Assembly: GCA_965223305.1 (NCBI GenBank)
Contig: CBDCWT010000083.1
Coordinates: 1 to 64,000 of the forward strand
Direction of reading: 5' to 3'
Source: CBDCWT01 sp965223305
GTDB lineage: Bacteria > Planctomycetota > Planctomycetia > Pirellulales > Pirellulaceae
DNA: 64,000 bases
A program made the translations under genes and the position numbers. The notes below the pieces were generated by a model that saw only the letters and a list, made by a program, of their open reading frames with translations, had not been told where the DNA came from and searched no databases. Below, in pieces: positions 47,494 through 58,200 of the stretch. The stretch's first letter is position 1. The number at the start of each line of letters is the position of its first letter.

Positions 47494-49135
47494 ATGGGGT
47501 CTAAAGTTCACCTTTTTGTAATCTTGGGATTGCAAGTCGCCGCCATCCTGCTTGGTTTTTGTCAATCCGTGGAGGCCCAGGAGCTGGCTCCCGTATTGAG
47601 CCCTGGAGAGTATTACGCCGGGGCAAACAGCGGATCGCTTGCTCCTGGGAGTCAATTCACTCCCCGTATCTTCTCCTCCCACGCTAAGTCCAATCGATCT
47701 TGGCTAGATTACGCACCTACGATGTTAGGTGACGGTTTTTTCAGCCGCACTGGACCTATCAACGGGCCAGTGAGCCTTGACCGATTGTTCGTCGCAGCGA
47801 CGGACCTCGACCTTCCCGTAATATTGCCACCCGTTGGTGCGCCCATCACATTGAGCGAGGCTGGCCCAGTCGGAATATTTTCGTCTTCGTTGGGATCAGC
47901 CCACGACATCCAAGCTGCGCTTCGAAACGGAACCCCGCTGCCACCCGCAACGCTCGTCTCCACAATTGCTGACAACGCAACCATGACGACCGCGGTTACC
48001 CTCGGGGAAGCACAGGCTCTCCTGGCAGCCACAGGCGTCGCGTTTGACCTTGTTCCAATCGTAGCGCCTCCCGGAACCTACAATGCAGCAGTCGACGGAG
48101 CGTTCGTCACTCGAAACGGTTCCGTGGGAGCCACCACTTACCGCAGTGTCTTCTCTGGCGCATTGCTACAGGCCGGCGCTGATTCTATCACCGGCGCAGA
48201 AGACTTCGACGCTTTCTACTTCTACGACTACCTTGTCAACGTTGGCATTCCAACGCCTCATGCGGCTGCGGTGAGATCTGGTGTCTTGAAAGCTTCGGAA
48301 GGAAATCAAACACTTCCACGAAACCGCGTCTTTTTTCAGTATGCGTTCTTTGACCAAGTGGGGCTACATCAGGGCGCGGGAGCCAGCCGATTCATGCCCG
48401 GATTTGAACGCACGCTGTTTGATGGATTGTGCTCAATCGAGATGCGCTTTCCTTTCACCTCGGCGATGACAGACTCCATGGTTGTTTCGCCAGGAGGAAT
48501 TGGTGGCGGCACAGACCTCCAGTGGGGCAATGTCACTGCTTTTCTTAAGGTGCTGATGAATCGCACCAATAGCTTTGCATGGTCGTGTGGTGTGGCCGCA
48601 AGCGTCCCCACAGCTGATAATCTAGAAATTCAATTGTCTGATGGGACGCCATGGCTCGCGTTGAAGAATGAGGCGGTTCACGTTGGTCCATTTCTTTCAG
48701 CGCTCTACGCGCCAAACGACCGATTCTTCTTGCAGACCTTTGGACAACTCGACTTTTCTACCAACGGCAACCCCTTGCTTCTGAATCTTGATGGAGCAAG
48801 CCTTGTTCAAGCAGGAAGCCTGACCGACACTGCCTATGCATTCATTGACGCCCAGGTGGGTTATTGGGTCAATTCGCCCTCCACCTCACGTCATCCCCTT
48901 GCGCTTCTGGCCGAATTCCACTACAACGCCGCCCTCAACAACTCCGATGTGATCCAAACTGGCGGCTTTCAGGTTGGAGCGGCGAGCGCGGACGCAAACA
49001 CTCTCAACCTCACCGCTGGCGCGTCTCTTCAGCTTGGCCAGCAGTCCCGCGTTTTCCGCAGGGTACGTCGCTCCGCTCACCGACGACCCGTTTGATGGTG
49101 CTTTCCGGGTGAATCTGGAAATGCAACCTCAATAG
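47494..49135 (+). CDS. Outer-membrane-barrel-like protein, frameshifted near its end
   Basis: A signal peptide (LFVILGLQVAAILLGFCQS...EAQ) is followed by alternating hydrophobic/polar strands, as in a beta-barrel (for example FERTLFDGLCSIEMRFPF, SFAWSCGVAASVPT, LLAEFHYNAALNNS). The original frame ends at 49095 after RRSAHRRPV, which is out of character. Dropping one C in 49046-49048 gives SAFSAGYVAPLTDDPFDGAF then RVNLEMQPQ to a stop at 49135, a normal barrel-closing strand. ATG 47482, 47488 or 47494 are possible; GGAG lies six bases before 47494. The gene sits 142 bases upstream of the giant Rhs gene. Confidence 0.7.
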
Positions 49136-49277
49136 CCACTGCTCTCAACAAAAAGTTGCATTCGGCACGCGTGTTGCCCAAAATGTCAGGCGACAGATGG
49201 GAATTCCGGGCTGACGGATGTCCGGAGATTTGCAGGTAAAGCGGTCTGGTGACTGCAATCTCGCGTGTTGGGCAACT

Positions 49278-52200
49278 ATGAGCAAGAAGTCACGTAAGCG
49301 ACGTCGTAATCTTCGGGACAACAAGTGGCTGGGGATGGAGCGATTAGAAGATCGCTTGATGCTGACAGCTTCCTCGGGGGCAAGTCCGCACACAGACGTG
49401 AGCCCCTGGCATAACGCGACCGATCCATTTGATGTAAACGCGGATGGCCGACGGTCAATAGCAGACCTTCGCGTCTTGTTGACCGATTATCTCGAAAACG
49501 GCGCTCGAGAGTTGGGAGGAGGAGATAGTGATGTCGGCTACTACGTAGACATCACGGGCGATGGCTGGGCCACCCTCAGCGACATGCGACAGTTGTTGCA
49601 GACCCTAACCGCTCCAGTTGCTTCAGCTGAAGGTGTTCCGAACTCCACCTCAAATGTCGCTAACACCAACGGCGAAAACCTTCTGTTCGTCGAATTCGGC
49701 TACCTGCCTGGCGGCGCTGGCGATGAGGTTATCGTCCAAACCGACTTCTCATCTGTTCCTGACGCATTTGATGAGGTGGGTACATTCATCATTACGCCCG
49801 ATCTGGTTGACTCAAACGGCGCGTTGCTTCAGCCACCAGCAGAGAGAATTTTTCCGCTCTTTCAGCGCGGCGCTGCGACATTTGCCGTATCGCCAACTTT
49901 TGATGGCGCGCAGCGACTGGGCGTCTATGCCAAAGTAGACGATTCCCACCCCGACAGCGCAATCCGAGTTGTCCCGGAGAGCATTGCCTCATGGAAAGTT
50001 CAGTGGGAGGAGCAGTTACAACTCTGGTCTTCCTTGCCCGAAGTTGGCGATCGGGGCTACGACGATGGTGAGTTTCACGTAACAGCTACGGTTGTTGACG
50101 CTAACCGACCACCTGAGTTCGTGACGGAGCCCGTTACGGCCGCCCACGCCGATATTCCCTACGAATACGATTCGGACGCAGTTGACCCAGACCAAGACGA
50201 ACTAACCTACCGACTAGCCGCTGGTCCAGCAGGAATGTCCATCGATCCACGCACGGGACGCGTCATGTGGAGGCCCTCGGCAGGGCAGGTCGGTGTCCAT
50301 TCAGTTGTGTTGGAAGTAGCGGACGGTGCACGCTCGGATATTCAGCAATACGATATCGTTGTGGCCCAGACGCCGAGCAATCGCCCGCCTGTGATATTGT
50401 CTTCTCCGGTTCGTAGTGCGTATCTCGGGGAGCCGGTCGTTACGGAACCAGAAACACCTGTGGATCTTCGCGACTGGCAAGTTATTCAATACGACATGGG
50501 GATTTGGCGGGACGCCGAGTGGATTGTGAGCAACGACGGTACGTCCGTGAGGCAACTACACAACTCCGATGCCGCCATACTCTTAAGTGACTTCACCTTG
50601 ACAAATACGAAAGTCGAGGGCACTTGGCTCATGGATGGCGGTGATGACGACATGGTGGGGTTTGTGTTTGGCTACCAGGACACTGGACATTTCTATTTGT
50701 TTGATTGGAAACGCAACACCCAGTCCCGGCAGGGAAACCGCAGTCTTGGCAACGCAGAACAAGGTATGACCGTTCGAGCGATCAGCGTGGAAGATGGAAA
50801 CCTCGACGCGCTTGACATTTGGCCGACTGCGGGAAACGGTGCACGATCACGCACGCTCTTCCACAATGATGTCCGCTGGAATCACAACACCGAATATCGT
50901 TTTTCGCTGGAATTTCACCCTGGCGAATTCACGATAACGGTTTCAATTGGTGATACTGTCCTCGAAGCTGCGACCATCGAGGACGACACGTACACCAGCG
51001 GCGGATTCGGGTTCTACAACTTTTCCCAAGACAATGCTGTTTACCGAGGCTTCACGTCCCAAGCCGTTCCTGACGATCGCTACGTCTATGACGTTGAAGC
51101 TATCGACCCCGACTCTGACCCGCTGACATACGAATTGGTTGAGTCGCCTGAAGGGATGACCATTTCACCCGCCAATGGGCTTGTAAGTTGGGTCCCCGAC
51201 GATACGCACCTGGGAAATCACCGTGTCGTTGTTCGAGTAAGAGATGGCCGCGGCGGCGAAGCAATTCAGGATTTCATCGTCTGCGTTCACCCTGATCCGA
51301 CGAATCATGCCCCCTTGATTGTGAGCGAACCTGCTAGGCGTTTCTTGCAAGGCCCCGCGAATGACATCTCTGTCTACCGATACGACGTGGAGGCCATCGA
51401 CTTTGATTTCGATACCCTGCGTTACGAGTTAGACGCGGCTCCTAGCGGAGCCACTATCAACAATGAAACTGGAGAGATACAGTGGCCAATGGTGAACGGA
51501 GAGCAATTCGTTCCAGTCGACTTCTCTCAGTTCCACAATCTACGCTTACAGGCAATCCCTCTTCCTACTGGCGTCCACCCCAATGCGTTCCAGTACCCAG
51601 AGGGCTCCTTCGAGACCGATGGCATTCCGTTTGAGATTCCGGCGGGGGGCAATAATGCGTGGTTCGCGAGCGGCCAGAACGGCTCTTTGAGTCAGGTCGA
51701 AATCCCTGTTGGTGAATTTGGCGTTTCAGAGGTTCACACATTGATCAATAGCGGCTGGGGAAGCCCGCAAATACCGGGCTTGGCGGCGGTTGAATTTGTT
51801 GGTTCTGATGGCGCCTTCTACCGCAAGGAGCTTGTGGGGAATGTCGACATTAGGGACTACAACCAGGGTGTATTTACCAATTCAATCAATGGCACTTCAA
51901 CCGTCAATGTATTTACGGCAGGAAGTGGCCAGAACCAGGAAGCTCGACTAGACAAACAGTTCTTCGATTTGCCCGCTGACTTCAAATCTCAAGTCCTTGA
52001 AACCATTCGCTTCATTGATAATGGAGCGGAGGGGATTCAACGAATCTTCGTGGCAGGAGTCACTGTCCTCGCCGCACCATCTCAGGCGACGTTCGAAATC
52101 CAAGTCACCGATGGAAGGGGGGGGCTCGATCAGCAATCATTTACGTTGGACGTAATGGAAGCTGGCGACGGTGAGATCCACGGAACGAAATTCAATGACA

Positions 52201-55200
52201 GCGATGGCGATGGGCATTTCGTTCGCCACCAAGCAGAAGAGTTCTCAGGGGGGCCTGGTGCTTGGTCTCCAGATGGAGCATCCCTTCACTACATTCAAAC
52301 TGGTGGCAATCCAGGGGGATATCTTGAGCTTCGCGACGTTGTCAATACACAACTGTCGTTGTCCGTAGACAGCGAAATTGTTAACCACTTGGATGCATAC
52401 GATGGTGGCACGTTAGCGTTTGATGCGCGCTCTATTAATGGAATTGTTGAGCCATGGAATGTCTTCGGTCGAATCGAGATTAGGTCTGCGAGTAAGGACC
52501 TCGTCTACGATGGAATTGGGGCTGTGCCCGGTAGTGACTGGTCAACATTCTCAATCGGCCTGTCCTCGACCGAATGGGGCGTCTCCCAAAACGAATGGCT
52601 TGAGGCGCTAGATACAGCCACGGCCATGGAAATCACTCTTGAGGCAGATCTTCGGCTGCGTGAGCATGTTGGGTTCGACAATTTTCAACTAACCCCTTGG
52701 CGTCAAGAAGAAGGCATGGAGGGCTGGAGGATCTATTTAGACGAAAATAACAACGGCATGTGGGAAAGTTGGGAGCGATCCACGACGACGGATGCATCTG
52801 GAGCATATGCTTTCACGGATCTACCAGATGGCGACTACACCGTTCGCGAAGTTGCCCGGAAAGGTTGGCAACAGACGCATCCAGAATTCGAGCGTCGCAT
52901 AGCGATCCAAGGGGGTAACGTAGTTGATCGGGTTGATTTTGGCAACTTAGCTGTCCCAGTCACCAGCGTGTATTTCACCTCGTTTCCCACAACGACCGTG
53001 GAGGCTGGGCAGAGGTTTGTCTATGAGGCACACATAGTGTCTAGTAGCGGTGAGGTGACGATTGAACTTCCCCTTGCACCGCAAGGGATGTCGATTCACC
53101 CAACAACAGGTGTTGTTGTCTGGGATCCATCCGATCTAGACGTCGGCACACATCAAGTCGCCCTCCGCGCCGTCGCGGAAGATGGAGAGGTGATCACTCA
53201 ACCTTTCCAACTGACGGTCGAGCCGTTTAACGCCCCGCCTGTATTTGAATCTATTCCGCCTGCCGCTGTTGGAATTGGCCAGCCGTTGGAATTTAACGTT
53301 CGAGCGTTTGATCCTGATGGAGACACGGCCGGGCTCCGTTTTGCCAATCCAACACTTGGCAATGGGCTGGTGGTTGACCCAATTTCGGGGCATGCGACGT
53401 GGACTGCTCCGATTTCGACCGGTCCCCAAACGCTCTCAATCGTTGCGACGGATGAGCAAGGCGGAGAGTCCACATTGTCGTTTACAGTCGCAGTGCTGGA
53501 TGGCATTAACTCGCCCCCACTGTTCACTAGCACGCCGCGCACTTCAACTGCTGTCAATGTGCCGTGGCACTACATTCCTGATGCGACGGACCCCGATGAC
53601 GAGCCACTTACAGTAAGCATTGAATTCGGACCAAACGAAGCGATCTTGACCGATATGGGAGTCATCCAGTGGACACCCACCTCACCTGGAACGGTGACAT
53701 TTGTCGTTAGGGCAACCGATAGCCGCGGTGAACATGTTGAACAGACATTTGATGTCACTGCGACTCTTGAGTTCGAGAATTCTGCCCCCATCATTCTTAG
53801 TGAATCGGTCCCGACGCAGGCCGCCTACAATCTGACTCAACAATTCCAAATTCTAGCGTCTGATCCTGATAATGACTCAGTTCAATGGCGACTCGAGTCG
53901 GGGCCCACCGGAATGGGAATGGACCAGCGAGGAAACGTGCGTTGGACTCCTGACGAATCGCTACTTGGGCCTCAAGAATTCATCGTGGTTGTTTCCGACG
54001 CGTATGGCGGGACGTCCGAAGCAACGTTCACAATCGAGGTGACCTGCGCAAATGGTTCGCCTCAGGTCATCTCAACCCCAGTTACCAACTCCACGGAGCG
54101 CGAGCCGTATCGTTACACGATAGATGCAGTCGATCCTGAACACGACGAGTTGCGATTCTTGTTGGAGACAATGCCAACGGGGATGGCCGTTGATGAGACA
54201 ACGGGAGAAATCTCATGGCTGCCAAATGTTGGTCAGGCTGGGCTTCACCTGATCGAAGTTGCCGTCGTTGACTCGCATGGAGCCGTCGGTAGGCAGTCCT
54301 TTGAAATCGAGGTTGACTCTCTGCCACTAGGTGAAGACCCGCAAGCAATTCTAACAATCAATGAACCTCCAAGAATTACGTCCACACCTGTCTTCGGCGC
54401 TCAACCAGGCGAATCGTACACGTATCAAGTTGAAGCGTTCGACCCAGAGGGCACGTCGCTTGCATATGGTTTTCTTTCTAATCCGCAAGGGATGGCAATC
54501 TCACCAGCGGGTGAGGTGACTTGGACGCCACCTCTTAACGGTCCGACCACGGAATCCGTCTCCATCGTTGTGGAAGATGCCGACGGGGCGAAGGGGTTTC
54601 AGACGTTTACGCTCCGAATTGAAGAAAACCGTTCCCCAGTGATTACGTCGTTTCCAGTCGATACCGTTTCCGCAGGAGGGGCCTACGCCTACGACTTCCG
54701 CGCGCTGGATCCCGACAATCATCGCCTAACGTTCTCCATTACCGGCCCCAGCGGCATGCTGATCGACGCAAGTGGGGCTATTCGCTGGCAGACTGATCCC
54801 ACTGATGCGGGACGTGCCGAATTCGTGTCTGTCACTGTGGAGGACGAATTTGGCGCCACCGCCACTCAAAACTTCACGTTGAATGTCGCAGCCGACACGG
54901 TCGCGCCCAATGTGGACCTGGAGATCCTGCAAGGCTTCGTCGATAGTGCTGGCAATTTCTTCATCAACCAAGGCGACACAACATTCATAAGAGTCACGGC
55001 AACCGACGACTTGCGAGTCGCAGCACTTGAATTAACGATTGATGGTGCAGTCACCCCGGTTCCGCCATCGGGAGTTGTCGAATACCAAGGTGTGGCTCCC
55101 GGTTCCGTTTCGATTGTGGCAACCGCGACGGACGTGGCCGGAAACGTCGGCACCTCAACAACGTCGCTCGGTGTCATTGATCCCAATGACAACTCTGTCC

Positions 55201-58200
55201 CTCAGGTGGAAATCACGAGCCCCGTCTCCAGTGAACCACACGGTGCCAGTTCAGGTGCCTTGCATGAAGTAACGGACACGGTCGAGATCAAGGGAACCGT
55301 TCAAGATGACAACTTGCTTGAGTGGCGCCTCGAATACGCGCGGGCAGATTTGGTGGACTACCAGAACTTTGCTGCCGACGGCGACCATTGGAAGCTCATC
55401 AATAGCGGCAATTCGAATGTCATCAATGGCGCCTTGGGCACGTTTGATGCCACCGTGCTGTCAAACAACACCTACGTTGTGCGACTCTATGCGTCAGATG
55501 GTGTTCGCATCCGCACGCGAGGCATATTGCTAGCCGTCGCAGGGCAAACAAAGATCGGCAACTTTCGACTTGAGTTCACGGACCTTCAGATCCCACTCGC
55601 CGGCATTCCCATCAGCGTCACGCGTGTGTACGACACTTTGGATGCCGACACCATTGGGAGCTTTGGGCACGGCTGGACGATGGGCGCCGCCGACCCGTTG
55701 ATTTTTGAAACAGTTCCTGATGGCGGAGAATTCGTGCCGGGCCAGACTAAAGTCTATTTGACCAATCCAGACGGCCACCGTGTTGGCTTTACTTACACGG
55801 AGACAGCTATTAGTGCTGGCCTGATCGGGGACACGCTCTTTGCCATTTCGTTTGAACCTGACCCAGGCGTCTATGACACGTTGGCCATCGAACAACGGAC
55901 AATTTCCCGAAGTGGAGCAAGCGGAGCGTTTGGGTCTATAGCCCAAGCGCTAGGCGCCACGCTGATGAATCCAGAGGAGTATACCCTGACAACTCCAACC
56001 GGTTTCAAATATAGCTATCACGAGGACGAAGGCCTCAAGCGTATCACAGACCTCAATGGCAACTTTGTCACATTCACCCAGGATGCGATTACTCATTCGT
56101 CAGGGGACGAAATTACATTTGTTCGGTCAGCAGGCCGCGTTGACGAGATCAACTTCCCGAGCGTTGATGTTGATGGAAACCCCACGACAGCCACTCTGAA
56201 TTACCAATACGACGCAAATGGGGACCTAACACTTTTCACGGATGCCGCTGGTGTCTCGACAGGCTACGAATACGAGGCCAACCCCGCTCACTTCCTGAAA
56301 CGCGCGATCAACGACGCGGGTGAAACCCAGTTTCGAGTTGTCTACGAAGAGAAGGACAACGTGTTCCGTTTCCTTCACGTTGAAGATCGAGATGGGAACA
56401 TTCTGCAGCTGTCGCCGAGTCCAGATCTGCTCGCGCAACAAGCCGTGGTCAGGGACGGCAACGGCAACGAAACAACACTCAAGTTCGATGACCGCGGGAA
56501 TGTATTGGAAGAGCAAGACGCTCACGGCAACACGATATTCCGAGAATACAACGATCCCAACAACCCCGACTTGGAAACCAGGATCGTCGATCGGCTTGGA
56601 TTCGTCGCCGAACGCGAGTATGACGCGAATGGCAATGTTCGATTCATCAGGGAGTTGGGCCCAGAGAATGCGCCGTTTGCAAATCCCATCGTTACGGAGT
56701 TTCAATACGACTCAGGAAATCGTGTCGAGCTGATCAAGAACGCGATGGGATACACGACACAGTTTGACTATGACGCGAACGGAAACCTTGAATGGATCGT
56801 CAACAACGAAGGGCACTACTCGACGTTTACATATGACGCGCAAGGACGCCGAGAAACCTTTACGGACTTCAACAAGAACACAACTCGCTTTGAATACACG
56901 ACTGGCGACCAGCCGAACCGGGTGATTTTCGCTGACGGCACGTATCAAGTCTTCGAATACAATTCGTACGGTCAGGTGACGCTCGAAGAATTCTTCGAGG
57001 CGGACGGAACGCCTGTTGAGCGCCGTGCAACTCAGTACGATGCGAGCGGGCGGGTTGTCGCCGAAATCAGCGGGGCTGAAGGCGACCCAGACCATCCGCC
57101 AACTGTCGTCCGAAAGTTCTACGACGGACATCTGCTGGATTGGGAGATCATTGTTCACCCAGATTCGGTTGAGCTAGACGGAACCCTTCGCGAGTCGCCC
57201 GCGACTCCGGTGCATCAACGAAAGAGCAGTATCACGGACTTTGAATACGACAGCAATGACCGCTTAATCTGGCAGGTGGATGCAGAAGGTGGGCGAGTTG
57301 ATTTCCGGTACGATGCTCAAGGAAATCGAATTGCCCTTCGAGATCCGGTCGGGAACATTACTACTTGGGTCTATGATGAACTAAATCGAGTGGTCGAAGA
57401 ACGAGACCCTCTTTATTGGGACAATGTTCGCAGCACCGACCAAGCCTTCATGTCAATGTCAGACGACGAATTCCTGGAACTTGTTGCCCCCGTCACTCCC
57501 ATCTCGCCGTTTAACGACACGGAGACACGCGATCCCCTTTACGACGATTCGAGCGGTGCCAGCTGTGGCACCCAAACAGGAGCGGAGCACGTTCGCTTGA
57601 CCTGCTATGACGCCGACGGGAATCAGACTCATACGATTGACCGCAACAATCGCATGCGCGAGTTTGACTACGATCACGCGGGACGTCTACTGCAGGAAAT
57701 TTGGTACTCACCACCAGCCCCAGGCACAGGCGTTCGAGACCTCGTTGAGACCATCACGTTCACCTATGACGTGCTGGGCAATATGGAGACGGCGAGCGAC
57801 TCCAACAGCAACTATCTCTTTACCTACGACACGCTAAACCGCCTCGACACAGTCGACAACAACCCAGATGGCACCAGAACAGCGCCTCGCGTTATTTTGG
57901 ACTATGACTACGACCCGCAGGGCAACGTAGTCCTGACGAGCGATGATGCTGGAGTCACGGTCGAATCGGACTACGACCAACGAAATCGCCTCGAATGGAG
58001 GAAATGGTTTGACGCAGACGCAAGCGGGGACGTCGACGATGCCCGTGTTGACTTCACATACAACGCAGCAGGCCGAGAGGCCACGATTCATCGCTACTCC
58101 GACCTGCTTGCGACGACACTCGTGGGCAACACGATTCGCACATATGACCTAGCCGGTCGCAGCGATCTGCTCCGTCATAACAATTCAAGTGGGGCACTGC

